Assembly: GCA_026874595.1 (NCBI GenBank)
Contig: CM049317.1
Coordinates: 55,276,118 to 55,340,117, forward strand
Reading direction: 5' to 3'
From: Sipunculus nudus
Taxonomy: Eukaryota > Annelida > Sipuncula > Golfingiida > Sipunculidae
DNA: 64,000 nt
A program made the position numbers and the translations under genes. The notes beneath the pieces are model-generated. The model saw only the letters and a list, made by a program, of their open reading frames with translations, was not told where the DNA came from and did not search any database. Of the stretch, positions 35,377-47,110 are shown piece by piece. Position 1 is the stretch's first letter; the number at the start of each line of letters is the position of its first letter.

Positions 35377-36770
35377 TCTGCACTCTCCTGGCCACAAATT
35401 TGCCACAATAACCTTGAAACTTACAGGGATGATGAAAAACATAATTTCTAGGTGCCCTATTGTTTTTCGTTAACATAGGTGAAAGGTCAAGGTCAAGGTC
35501 GTCAAATCTTCCCAAAACGGTTTTTTCTTCATATCTTTGTGACTATTAGCCGTATCTACTTCAACAACAGCTCATTTTAATCGTCATTCCAAGGCCTGTC
35601 ATCTGGTGTGTAGCTGACCCAAATTTGCCGTAACCATGGTTACAAATTTTAGGGGAAAAGTCATGATATTCGAATATAAGGGGTCTTATTTTTCTAACTT
35701 TGTCAGTTTTAAAGCTAGTGTGATCTAGTTTTTTGCATCAGGTAGCATTCAACTAGTACTACAGGATTTTATAACAAGTATTGCAGTATCTCGTTAAATA
35801 TCTCGTGAATAGAGATATTTCGAGATTTAATTCATCTTTCGCCAAAGGCCACATTATTGCAGGAATCTTTCTGAAACTGACATATTATAAGTCCTACACT
35901 AGTATCTCGAAATCGTTTTTTTCATTTTTTGAATAGGGCCGCTAGGGGGCGCTGGATGCGAACCTCCCGAACATATGATATTTTGGCCATATCTCCAAAA
36001 TTATAAGCCTCAATTACATAAACTATAGCTTATTTTCTTCCTCTGAGTTTTCTCCATAACCTAGTGTAGTCATCTGGTCACAATTTTGTGACACTTTGTC
36101 AGTGTGTCTGTCTGTTTGTCAGTTGTCCACAAATTCGCCTGCTTGCTCTTGCGTCTCACATATAGCATTCTAAAGGGCACAGTTTTGAAAGAATCCTTTT
36201 GAAACTATTACATCTTAAGTCTTACACTAATATCTCGAAACCAATTTTTCATTTTCCGGATATGGCCGCTAGGGGGCGCTGAACTCGAACCTCTCCCAAC
36301 ATATCATGCTTTGGCAATATTTTCAAAACTATAAACCTCAGTTACATAAACTGTAGCTTTTTTCTTCCTTTGAGTCTTCTCCATAACCTGGAGTAGTCAT
36401 CTGGACTCAATTTTGAGTCACTTTGTCAGTGTTTTCGTCTGTTTGTCAGTTGTCCTCAAATTCGCCTGCTTGTTGGCTCTTGCGTCTCACATATAGCATT
36501 CTGTAGGCCACAGTTTTGACGGAATCCTTTTGAAACTATTACATCTTATGTCTTACACTAATATCTAGAAATAAATATTTTCATTTTCCGGATATGGCCA
36601 CTAGTGGGCGCTGCACACGACCCTCACACACATACCATTGTATTGGCCATATCTCTACACCCAAAGCCTCAGTTACATAAACTATAGCTTATGTTCTTAC
36701 TCTGAGTCTTCTCCATAACCTGGTAAAGTCATCTGGTCTCGGTCTTGGGTCACTTTGTCAGTATGTCCAT
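35377..36770. repeat. Module B array 1 (about 330-bp units)
   Basis: It starts with the common head (CTCTCCTGGCCAC, CTATTGTTTTT, AGGTCAAGGTCAAGGTC). A perfect palindrome GTAACCATGGTTAC (35,630-35,643) comes next, and then 330-bp units. Each unit has CATTTTCCGGATATGG, a CTCF-like core, CATATCATG, GGCAATAT, CATAAACTATAGCTTATTT, CTTTGTCAGTGTGTC and ATATAGCATTCTA. CTCF-like cores: CCGCTAGGGGGCGCTG at 35,939 and 36,266, and CCACTAGTGGGCGCTG at 36,598. Spacings are 327 and 332. Confidence 0.85.
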
Positions 36771-37186
36771 ATAAACTTTATAAACGGAGGGAAAACTGAA
36801 TGCACAGAGTCATGCAGGAATGCACGATGACACGCGTTTTAGTAAGACAAAGACACGTGTAGGTATGAGCGACAATCAGCGCAGTTTGCTCGTTTTGTGT
36901 AGGGTCCATCGGGCCAAATGTCAATTCAGACCCGCAGCCGACGGGATGAATTAATTGGCGTAGCCGGGGCCACGGCCATTTCCTTGTAAAAACTTGTGAA
37001 TAAATATACGGGACGGGCTGACCATTTTCTCAGGGCCATAGGAACGTCACCATTCCAGTGTGCCCTCAGACCTGGTCAGACCTAAAACGCATGCCTGCAC
37101 GTCTGTGCGCATGCAGGTGATTGCTGTCCAAAGTTTCAGTCGGTGTGTCCTTCAGGAAAGGACCCGAACCGTTTTTTTTTTTTTTT
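36771..37186. other. Unique spacer inside the composite satellite
   Basis: About 400 bases not seen elsewhere in the window, ending in a T run of about 16. It interrupts the repeat between B array 1 and the next hairpin block. Nothing recognisable. Confidence 0.5.
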
Positions 37187-37389
37187 TCATTGCTTGCCAG
37201 ATATCTTCGATTTCTGCAGGCAGGTTCGCCAGTCGCAAATGTCTGTTTATTGCTTGCCGGAAATCTTCGATTTCGGCAAGCATGTTGGTCAGTTGCGTAT
37301 GTCTGTTTGTTGCTTGCCGGAAATCTTCGATTTCGGCAAGCATATTGCTCAGTTGCGTATGTCTGTTTGTCTGTTTGTCTGTTTGTTTG
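37187..37389. repeat. Hairpin module H, three units
   Basis: The first unit (37,191) is decayed: GCTTGCCAGATATC with TTTCTGCAGGC, so its stem is partly lost. The next two (37,252 and 37,312) are standard. Confidence 0.85.
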
Positions 37390-38853
37390 TCTGCACTCTC
37401 CTGGCCACAATTTTGCCACAATCACCTTGAAACTTACAGGGATGTTGAAAAACATAATTTCTAGGTGCCCTATTGTTTTTGGTTAAAATAGGTCAAAGGT
37501 CAAGGTCACGACAGGTATGGTTAACGGTTTTTGCACTATAACTTCGCCATTGATAGGCTTATCCACTTCTGCAATAGCTCATTTTTTTCGTCATCACCTG
37601 GCCTTTCTTTTGACATGTAGCTTACTTAAATTTGCTGTTACCATGGTTACGCAATTTTGGGGAGAAATCATGGAATTTCGTGATATTTTTCAAATTTGCA
37701 GCAATCGTACTGATTCTGAGATATTTTATGTAACACAAGAATATCTCGAAATTGTTTTTTCAGATTTTGGAAATGGCCGCCAGGGGGCGTTGCAGATGAA
37801 AAAACATGAACATTTGTTTTGGTGCTATACCTCCAGAACTATTAAACATTGGGCCATTTCCATCACAGCACCTTCAACTGGGGTCCATGGGCTTATTTTT
37901 GCGCATAGGTGCCAAAGTGCGCTATTGCCAGATTTCTCTACTTTTGGGGTAAAACTTTTGAATTTTGAAAATATGCAGTTTTCAGCTTCTAACTCTGTCA
38001 GTTTTTATGCTGGAGAGGTCAATTTTTTTGCATCTTGTAGCCCTTGGTGAGTTCTCGGTGATCCAATCAAAAATCTTGCAAAATCTCGCACCGTTTCTCG
38101 TCAAACGAGAGTCTTCGAGATTTCATTAAATATGACCTACAGGTTGCATTTTTTTAACAATGGCTTTGAAATTGATATATTTTGTGTTATTTTATAAATA
38201 TCTCGAAATCAGTTTTTCATTTTTTTGGAAATAGCCACCAGGGGGCGTGGTACATGAAACACTGTAACATATCATTTTTCTGCAATATCTCAAAAAATAT
38301 TAAACGTGACACCATTTTTTTTGTGGTATCTGAAACTAGGAACATTGGCTTATTCCTCCGCACATGTAGCTTTGTACTGCCGTTACCATGGTTACCAAAT
38401 TTTGGGGTAAAACGTGACAACTTGAAAATACGAAGTTTACCTGCTTCTATCTCTGTAGATATTTGCCATAGAAAGGTCTGGTTTTCGGCGTTAGACAGCA
38501 TCCGTCTAGTTCTTAGTCATTCAATCGCAAGTCTCGTCATATCTTGCAACGTTTCTCGTGAAACGAGAACACGTGACCATTCAAAGAAATGCCTATAATT
38601 CTGTCATTTTTTACGCCACAGACACATGGTCTGCAGCGCCGGATAGCGTCGGACACTCCAGTCACATTCAGGGGTCGCATTGTAAGTCTCGTCAAATCTC
38701 GCGCCGTGTTTCACCAAACCACGAAGTCACGTGCCGTCGCCGCAAGTGCCGGCAGGGTCCCTACGGTGGGCGGCCGGCGTGTGCAGCGGTGCGTGACGGC
38801 CTTTCCGGGCCCTGTCTATTATCATACATGTTGGAGGCACAGTCACAACTTTA
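37390..38853. repeat. Module A, copy 3
   Basis: Nearly identical to copy 1. AGGTCA at 37,490, 37,497 and 37,503 (one half-site fewer). CTCF-like CCGCCAGGGGGCGTTG at 37,777 and CCACCAGGGGGCGTGG at 38,235. It ends in the same CpG-rich text with CACGTG. Confidence 0.9.
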
Positions 38854-38954
38854 TTGCTTGCCGGAAATCTTCGATTTCGGCAAGCATATTGCTCAGTTGC
38901 GTATGTCTGTTTGTCTGTTTGTTGCTTGCCGGAAATCTTTGATTCCGGCAAGCA
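38854..38954. repeat. Hairpin module H, two units with fused junction
   Basis: Starts at 38,856 and 38,924. The second hairpin (GCTTGCCGGAAATC, loop TTT, GATTCCGGCAAGC) is joined directly to ACAATTTTGCCACAATC of the next module. The usual tail and CTCTCCTGGCC are missing, so about 100 bases have been deleted. Confidence 0.85.
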
Positions 38955-40310
38955 CAATTTTGCCACAATCACCTTGAAACTTTCAGAGATGATGGAGAAT
39001 TAAATTTCTAGGTGCCCTATTGTTTTTGGTCAAAATAGGTCAAAGGTCAAGGTCAAGGTCATCAAAACTTCTCAAAACGGTTTTTTCTTCATATCTTTGT
39101 GAATAATAGTCATATCTACTTCAACAATAGCTCATTTTAATCGTCATTCCAAGGCCTGTCATCTGCTGTGTAGCTGACTCAAATTTGCCGTAACCATGGT
39201 TACAAATTTTGGGGAAAAGTCATGATATTCGAAAATAAGGGGTCTTATTTTCCTAACTTTGTCAGTTTTAAAGCTAGAGTGATCAAGTTTTTTGCATCAG
39301 GTAGCATTCAACTAGTACTACAAGATTTTATTACAAGTCTTGCAGTATCTCGTAAAATATCTCGTGAATAGAGATATTTCGAGATTTCATTCATCTTGCG
39401 CCAAAGGCCAAATTATTGCAGGAATCATTTTGAAACTAACATATCATAAGTCCTACACTAGTATCTCAAAATCGTTTTTTCATTTTTTTAATATTACTGC
39501 TAGGGGGCGCTGCATACGACCCTCACACACATATCATTACATTGGCCATATCTCTAAAACCCAAAGCCTCAATCACATAAACTATAGCTTATTTTTTCCC
39601 TCTGAGTCTTCTCCATAAACTGATAATGTCATCTGGTCTCAATCTTGTGTCACTTTGTCAGTGTGTCCGTCTGTTTGTCAGTTGTCCTCAAATTTGGCTG
39701 CTTGCTGATTCTTGCGTCTCGCATATAGCATTCTACAGGCCACAGTTTTTAAAGAAGCATTTGAAAACTGATGCATATTATATTTTACAAAAATATCTCA
39801 CAATTTTTTTTTTCATTTTCCGGATAGGGCCGCTAGGTGGCGCTGCACCTGACCCTCACACACATATCATTATATTGACCATATCTCTAAAACCCAAAGC
39901 CTCAATTACAGAAACTATGGCTTATTTTCTTTCCCTGAGTCTTCTCCATGACCTAGTAATGTCATCTGGTCTAATTCTTGTATGACTTTGTCAGTGTGTC
40001 TGTCTGTTTGTCAGTTGTCCTCAAATCCGCCTACTTGCTGGTTCTTGCGTCTCATATATAGCATTCTACAGGCCACAGTTTTTTTTCAGGAATCCTTTTA
40101 AAACTGGTACATCTTATGTGTTTCACTAATATCTCAAAACAGATTTTTCATTTTCCGGATATAGCCACTAGGGGGCGCTGCACCTTCACCTCCCCAACAT
40201 ATCATGTTTTGGCCATATCTCCAAAATTATAAACCTTATCTACATAAACCATCGCTAATTTTGCTCTTCTTTGCCTTCGGCACTTTTGTCTGGTAATCTG
40301 TTATCACAGA
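38955..40310. repeat. Module B array 2
   Basis: Same layout as B array 1, with GTAACCATGGTTAC at 39,190-39,203. CTCF-like cores: CTGCTAGGGGGCGCTG (39,497), CCGCTAGGTGGCGCTG (39,830) and CCACTAGGGGGCGCTG (40,165), spaced 333 and 335. Confidence 0.85.
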
Positions 40311-40770
40311 TGTGTCAGTATGTTTGTCTGTTAGTCTTTTGTGGTCAGCTTTGTCTGCTTCCTCGTTGTTTTGTCTGATATGTCATTTTACAGGCCACAA
40401 CTTCTCAGCAAACGCTGAGGGTCATTCAAATAATAGAAACCCCACAATATGTTCTGTCTGTCCATCTGTCTGTCATTTCAACTTCCGGCAAGCGTTCGAC
40501 CTCTGGTCGTCTAGTTTTTTTGTTTTTTTGTGTGTTTGTCTGCGCTCTCCTGGCCATAATTCTGCAGCAATCGACATGACCCTTACAGGGTTGATTGACA
40601 ACCGAACACCCTGGAACCCTATTGTTTTTGGTCAACATTGCTCCAAGGTCAAGGGTCAAGGTCACGACAGGTGTGGTTAACGGTTTTTGCACTATAACTT
40701 CGCCATAAATAGGCTTATCCACTTCTGCAATAGCTCATTTTTTTCGTCATCACCTGGCCTGTCATCTGGT
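40311..40770. repeat. Module D, copy 1
   Basis: Marked by CTTCCGGCAAGCGTTCGAC (40,492), a small hairpin CGACC-TCT-GGTCG followed by TCTAG, then TCTGCGCTCTCCTGGCC, ACCCTTACAGGGTTGATTG, ACACCCTGGAACCC and CAAGGTCAAGGGTCAAGG. It then continues like the head of module A. It is a sister version of that head. Confidence 0.85.
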
Positions 40771-42422
40771 GTGTAGCTGACTCAAATTTGAAGTAACCAT
40801 GGTTACAAATTTTTGGGGAAAAGTCATGATATTCGAAAATAAGGGGTCTTATTTTTGTAACTTTGTCAGTTTTAAAGCTAGAGTGATCTAGTTTTTTGCA
40901 TCAGGAAGCATTCAACTAGTACTACAAGATTTTATTACAAGTCTTGCAGTATCTCGTAAAATATCTCGTGATTAGAGATATTTCGAGATTTAATTCATCT
41001 TGCGCCAAAGGCCACATTATTGCAGGAATCTTTTTGAAACTGACATATTATAAGTCCTATACTAGTATCTCGAAATTGTTTTTTCATTTTTTGAATAGGG
41101 CCGCTAGGGGGCGCTGGATGCGAACCTCCCGAACATATCATATTTTGGCCATATCTCAAAAATTATAAGCCTCAATTACATAAACTATAGCTTATTTTCT
41201 TCCTCTGAGTTTTCTCCATAACCTAGTGTAGTCATCTGGTCACAATTTTGTGACACTTTGTCAGTGTGTCTGTCTGTTTGTCAGTTGTCCTCAAATTCGC
41301 CTTCCTGCTCTTGCGTCTCACATATAGCATTCTACAGGCCACAGTTTTGAAAGAATCCTTTTGAAACTATTACATCTTAAGTCTTACACTAATATCTCGA
41401 AACCAATTTTTCATTTTCCGGATATGGCCGCTAGGGGGCGCTGAACTCGAACCTCTCCGAACATATCATGCTTTGGCAATATCTCCAAAACTATAAACCT
41501 CAGTTACATAAACTGTAGCTTTTTTCTTCCTTTGAGTCTTCTCCATAACCTGGATTAGTCATCTGGACTCAATCTTGAGTCACTTTGTCAGTGTTTTCGT
41601 CTGTTTGTCAGTTGTCCTCAAATTCGCCTGCTTAATTGTTGGCTCTTGCGTCTCACATGTAGCATTCTATAGGCCATAGTTTTGAGGGAATCTTTTTGAA
41701 ACTATTACATCTTATGTCTTACACTAATATCTAAAAATAAATTTTTCATTTTCCGGATATGGCCACTAGTGGGCGCTGCACACGACCCTCACACATACCA
41801 TTATATTGGCCATATCTCTACACCAAAAGCCTCTGTTATATAAACTATAGCTTATTTTCTTCCTTTGAATCTTCTCCATAACCTGATTAAGGCATCTGGT
41901 TTCAATCTTCTGTCACTTTGTCAGTGTGTCCATCTGTTTGACCGTTATCCTCAAAGTCGCCTGCTTGCTGGTTCTTACTCCTTACATATAGCATTCTACA
42001 GGCCACGGCTTTGACGGAATCCTTTTAAAACTGGGACATCTCATGTCATACACTAATAATACGAAACGCATTTGTCGTCTTCGGAATATGTCTCCTAGAG
42101 GGCGCTACAGTCGAGCCTCCCAAGTATATATATAATTCGCCATACCTCCAAAACTATAAATCTAAATTACATAAATTATAACTCATTTTCTTCCTTTGAA
42201 TCTTCTCAATCACTAGGTTATGTCATCTGGTGTCAATCTTGTCTCACAAAGTCACTATGTCCCTCTGTTCGTCTTTTGTTGTCAGTTTTGTCTGCTTGCC
42301 TGTTCTTTTGTCTCATATGTCATTCTACGGGCCACATATTCTCAGCAATGTCCCTGAGAGTCATTCCATTAATAGAAAACCGACAATATGTTCTTTCTGT
42401 CCGTCTGTGTTTCACTTCCGAT
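40771..42422. repeat. Module B array 3
   Basis: GTAACCATGGTTAC at 40,793-40,806, then four units. CTCF-like cores: CCGCTAGGGGGCGCTG (41,101 and 41,428), CCACTAGTGGGCGCTG (41,763), and a decayed TCCTAGAGGGCGCTAC (42,092). Spacings are 327, 335 and 329. Confidence 0.85.
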
Positions 42423-42790
42423 TTCCGGCAAGCGTTCGACCTATGGTCGTCTAGTTTGTTTTTTTGTGTGTTTGTCTGCGCTCTCCTGGCCACAATTTTG
42501 CAGCAATCGACATGACCCTTACAGGGTTGATTGACAACCGAACACCCTGGAACCCTATTGTTTTTGGTCAACATTGCTCCAAGGTCAAGGGTCAAGGTCA
42601 CGACAGGTGTGGTTAACGGTTTTTGCACTATAACTTCGCCATAAATAGGCTTATCCACTTCTGCAATAGCTCATTTTTTTCGTCATCACTTGTCCTTTCT
42701 TTTGATATGTAGCTTACTTAAATTTGCCGTTACTATGGTTACATTTTTTGGGCAAAAATCATGGAAATTGGAAATAACACGACCATTTTT
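42423..42790. repeat. Module D, copy 2
   Basis: TTCCGGCAAGCGTTCGAC at 42,423, then the standard head. Its X-box-like palindrome is damaged (GTTACTATGGTTAC at about 42,730). It leads directly into the 148-bp tandem. Confidence 0.85.
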
Positions 42791-43345
42791 TTGTAACTTT
42801 GTCAGTTTTTAAGCTAGGCAGATCTAGTTTTCGGCATTTTGTTCCACATGATCAGCTTGACACGACAGAACTGAAAGTCACGCCAAACCTCGCGCCATAT
42901 CTCGTCAATCGAGAAAAAACGAGACTTCGCGGAAATGCTTATAACTCGGCGACTTTTACAGCTAGACAGGTCTGGTTTTCGGCATTTCGTTCCACCAAAC
43001 AAGCTTGACACGACAGAGCTGCAAGACAGGCCAAATCTCGCACCGTATCTCGTCAAACGAGAAAACACGGGATTTCACGGAAATGCTTATAACTGGGCCA
43101 GTTTTACAGCTAGACACGTCTGGTTTTCGGCATTTAGTTCCACTAGACCAGCTTGACACGACAGATATGCAAGTGCCGTTACCATGGTTATATTTTTTGG
43201 GCAAAAATCATGGAAATTGGAAATAACACGACCATTTTTTGTAACTTTGTCAATTTATAAGCTACAGACGTCTGGTTTTGGTCATTATGTACGTTATAGG
43301 CAGCTTGACATGATAAAACTGAAAATCTCGCCAAATCTCGCACCA
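42791..43345. repeat. Module C array 1a (148-bp monomers)
   Basis: Monomers contain GAAATGCTTATAACTCGGCG, TTTTACAGCTAGACAGG, TTTTCGGCATTT, CTTGACACGACAG, CCAAATCTCGCACC and the palindrome TCTCGTCAAACGAGA. One monomer near 43,170 is chimeric: it switches to GTTACCATGGTTA and GGGCAAAAATCATGG, text from module D, then returns. Confidence 0.85.
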
Positions 43346-43800
43346 TTTCTCGTCAAACGAGAGTCTTCGAGATTTCATTAAATATGACCTACAGGTTGCA
43401 TTTTTTTAACAATGGCTTTGAAATTGATATATTTTGTGTTATTTATAAATATCTCGAAATCAGATTTTCATTTTTTGGAAATAGCCACCAGGGGGCGTGG
43501 TACCTGAAACACTGTAACATATCATTTTTCTGCAATATCTAAAATAATTTTAAACATGGCACAATTTTTATCGTTGTATCTTAAACTAGGAACATTGGCT
43601 TATTCCTCCGCACATGTAGCTTTGTGCTGCCGTTACCATGGTTACCAAATTTGTGGGTTAAACTTGACGATCTGAAAATATGCAGTTTTTGGCTTCTATC
43701 TCGGTTAATATTTATGTTTCAAGGGTCTAGTTTTTTGTATAAGGCTGCTTCCCCTTGGTTCTATGTCATTCAATTGCAAGTCTCGTCAAATTTCGCTCGG
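43346..43800. repeat. Module A segment inside a C array
   Basis: From ACGAGAGTCTTCGAGATTTC through CCACCAGGGGGCGTGG (43,485-43,500) and GTTACCATGGTTAC (about 43,632) the text is module A of the variant type found at 45.9-46.3 and 62.6-63.0 kb. It is flanked on both sides by 148-bp monomers. Confidence 0.8.
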
Positions 43801-44880
43801 TTTATCGTCAAACGAGAAAAAACGAGATTTCACAGAAATGCTTATAACTCGGCGACTTTTACAGCTACACAGGTCTAGTTTCCGGCATTTCATAACATAT
43901 GACCAGCTTGACACGCCAGAAAAGAAATCAGGCCAAATCTCGCACCATATCTCGTCAAGCGAGAAAAAAACGAGATATCATGGAAATGCTTATAACTAGG
44001 CGACTTTTACAGCTACTCAGGTCTAGTTTTTGGCATTTGGTAACATTTGGCCAACTTGACATAGTAAAACTGCGATACTTGGCAAAATCTCGCACTATAT
44101 CTGGTCAAATGTGGAAAAACGAGATTTCACAGAAATGCATATAAGTCGTCGACTTTCACGGCTAGACAGGTCTAGTTTATGGCATTCATTAACATTTGGA
44201 CGGCTTGACATGACAAACCTGCAAGACTGGCCAAATCTCGCACCATATCTCGTCAAACGATAAAAAAGGAGATTTCACAGACATGCTAATAACTCGGCGA
44301 CTTTTACAGCAAGACAGATGTAGTTTTCGCCATTTCATAACATTTAGAGAGTTTGATATGACAAATCTACAAGACTGGCCAAATCCTGCACCATATCTCG
44401 TCAAACGAGAAAACACGAGAGTACACGGAAATGCTTATAACTCGGCGACTTTTACAGCTAGACGGATCTAGTTTTCGCCATTTCGTAACGTTTGGCCGTC
44501 TTGACATAATAAAACTGCTCGTCTTGCCAAATCTCGTACTATATCTCGTCAAGCGAGAAAAAAACATGATTTCACGTAAATGCTGATGACACGGCTACTT
44601 TTGAAGCTAGACAGGTCTAGTTTCCGGCATTTTGTAATATTTGACAAACCTGACATGACAAAACTGGAAATCTCGCCAAAGCTCGCACCATTTCCCGTCA
44701 AACGAGAAAACACGACATTTCATGCAAATACTTATAACTCAGCGGCTTTTATAGCTAGGCAGGTCTAGTTTTCGGCATTTCATATCATTTGGCCAGCTTG
44801 ACATGACAAACCTGAAAACGTCTCACTGCTTCTTGTCAAACGAGATTAACGGGATTTCATGAAAAAATTTTGAACTTTGT
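43801..44880. repeat. Module C array 1b (148-bp monomers)
   Basis: CGTCAAACGAG-type palindromes at 43,806, 43,953, 44,102, 44,251, 44,399, 44,547 and 44,696 give a period of 147-149. Monomers differ from one another by 15-30 percent by eye, while equivalent positions in other C arrays match closely. That suggests the array was copied as a block. Confidence 0.85.
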
Positions 44881-45057
44881 CCCTTTTACACTAGAAAGAT
44901 ATGCAGCTGTTAAAGGTCAGCATGCATAAATAAACATATTATCCGTTTCTGCTGCCCCCCATTGTTGCTCATTCATATGACTGTTTCTACATGCACTCTC
45001 TGTCTATCTGTCTGTATCATTTCCATTTCCGGCAAGCGCGTGACCTCTGGTCATCTT
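44881..45057. repeat. Spacer before hairpin module
   Basis: A conserved spacer (AGATATGCAGCTGTTAAAGG, GTTGCTCATTCATATGAC, TTTCCGGCAAGCGCGTGACC) found also at 50.16, 52.25 and 61.59 kb, always between a C array and a hairpin block. Confidence 0.8.
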
Positions 45058-45136
45058 GTTGCTTGCCGGAAATCTTCGATTTCCGCAAGCATATTGGTCA
45101 GTTGCGTATGTCTGTTTGTCTGTCTGTCTGTTTGTT
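45058..45136. repeat. Hairpin module H, one unit
   Basis: Start at 45,061. The right arm is TTTCCGCAAGC, so one base pair of the stem is lost. The usual tail of CTGT and TTTG repeats follows. Confidence 0.85.
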
Positions 45137-46300
45137 TGTCTGCACTCTCCTGGCCACAATTTTGCCACAATCACCTTGAAACTTACAGGGATGATAAAAA
45201 ACATAATTTCTAGGTGCCCTATTGTTTTTGGTTAAAATAGGTCAAAGGTCAAGGTCAAGGTCACGACAGGTATGGTTAACGGTTTTTGCACTATAACTTC
45301 GCAATAAATAGGCTTATCAACTTCTGCAATAGCTCATTTTTTTCGTCATCACCTGGCCTTTCTTTTGACATGTAGCTTACTTAAATTTGCTGTTACCATG
45401 GTTACGCAATTTTGGGGAGAAATCATGGAATTTCCTGATATTTTTCAAATTTGCAGCAATCGTACTGATTCTGAGATATTTTATGTAACACAAGAATATC
45501 TCGAAATTGTTTTTTCAGATTTTGGAAATGGCCGCCAGGGGGTGTTGCAGATGAAAAAACATGAAAATTTGTTTTGGTGCTATACCTCCAGAACTATTAA
45601 ACATTGGGCCATTTCCATCACAGCACCTTCAACTGGGGTCCATGGGCTTATTTTTGCGCATAGGTGCCAAAGTGCGCTATTGCCAGATTTCTCTATTTTT
45701 GGGGTAAAACTTTTGAATTTTGAAAATATGCAGTTTTCAGCTTCTAACTCTGTCAGTTTTTATGCTGGAGAGGTCAATTTTTTTGCATCTTGTAGCCCTT
45801 GGTGAGCTCTCGGTGATCCAATCAAAAATCTTGCAAAATCTCGCACCGTTTCTCGTCAAACGAGAGTCTTCGAGATTTCATTAAATATGACCTACAGGTT
45901 GCAATTTTTTTAACAATGGCTTTGAAATTGATATATTTTGTGTTATTTATAAATATCTCGAAATCAGTTTTTCATTTTTTGGAAATAGCCACCAGGGGGC
46001 GTGGTACCTGAAACACTGTAACATATCATTTTTCTGCAATATCTAAAATAATTTTAAACATGGCACAATTTTTATCGTTGTATCTTAAACTAGGAAGATT
46101 GGCTTATTCCTCCGCACATGTAGCTTTGTGCTGCCGTTACCATGGTTACCAAATTTGTGGGTTAAACTTGACGATCTGAAAATATGCAGTTTTTGGCTTC
46201 TATCTCGGTTAATATTTATGTTTCAAGGGTCTAGTTTTTTGCATAAGGCTGCTTCCCCTTGGTTCTAAGTCATTCAATTGCAAGTCTCGTCAAATTTCGC
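45137..46300. repeat. Module A, copy 4 (variant that runs into C)
   Basis: The first half matches copy 1, with AGGTCA at 45,239, 45,246, 45,252 and 45,258. The first CTCF-like site is mutated to GCCGCCAGGGGGTGTTG (45,531), and the second is intact (45,989-46,004). After about 46,040 it follows the variant version (TTTTAAACATGGCAC) and passes into 148-bp monomers without the CpG-rich end. Confidence 0.85.
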
Positions 46301-47110
46301 TCGGTTTATCGTCAAACGAGAAAAAACGAGATTTCACGGAAATGCTTATAACTCGGCGACTTTTACAGCTACACAGGTCTAGTTTTCGGCATTTTATATA
46401 ATATGACCAGCTTGACACGCCAGAAAAGAAATCAGGCCAAATCTCGCACCATATCTCGTCAAGCGAGAAAAAAACGAGATATCATGGAAATGCTTATAAC
46501 TAGGCGACTTTTACAGCTACTCAGGTCTAGTTTTTGGCATTTGGTAACATTTGGCCAACTTGACATAGTAAAACTGCGATACTTGGCGAAATCTCGCACT
46601 ACATCTGGTCAAATGTGGAAAAACGAGATTTCACAGAAATGCATATAAGTCAGCGCTTTTCACAGCTAGACAGGTCTAGTTTTTGGCATTCATTAACATT
46701 TGGACGGCTTGACATGACAAACCTGCAAGACTGGCCAAATCTCGCACCATATCTCGTCAAACGATAAAAAAGGAGATTTCACAGAAATGCTAATAACTCG
46801 GCAACTTTTACAGCTAGACATATGTAGTTTTCGCCATTTCATAACATTTAGAGAGTTTGATATGACAAATCTACAAGACTGGCCAAATCCTGCACCATAT
46901 CTCGTCAAACGAGAAAACACGAGAGTAGACGAAAATGCTTATAACTCGGCGACTTTTACAGCTAGACGGATCCAGTTTTCGCCATTTCGTAACGTTTGGC
47001 CGTCTTGACATAATAAAACTGCTCGTCTTGCCAAATCTCGTTCTATATCTCGTCAAGCGAGAAAAAAACATGATTTCGCGTAAATGCTGATAACACGGCG
47101 ACTTTTGCAG
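46301..47110. repeat. Module C array 2
   Basis: 148-bp monomers, nearly the same series as 43,806-44,600. It ends abruptly at GCAGCTAGTTTG, where module B begins. Confidence 0.85.

Noticed and set aside
31440..38960. CRISPR-like array of palindromic repeats with spacers
   Set aside because: Spacers are themselves repeats (GGTCAGTTGCGTATGTC), unit length varies, the context is animal DNA, and no cas genes are present.
40490..40535. Possible Helitron 3' end (hairpin then CTAG)
   Set aside because: The small hairpin CGACC/GGTCG is followed by CTAG after one base, whereas Helitron ends place CTRR about ten bases after the hairpin. No matching TC start was found.
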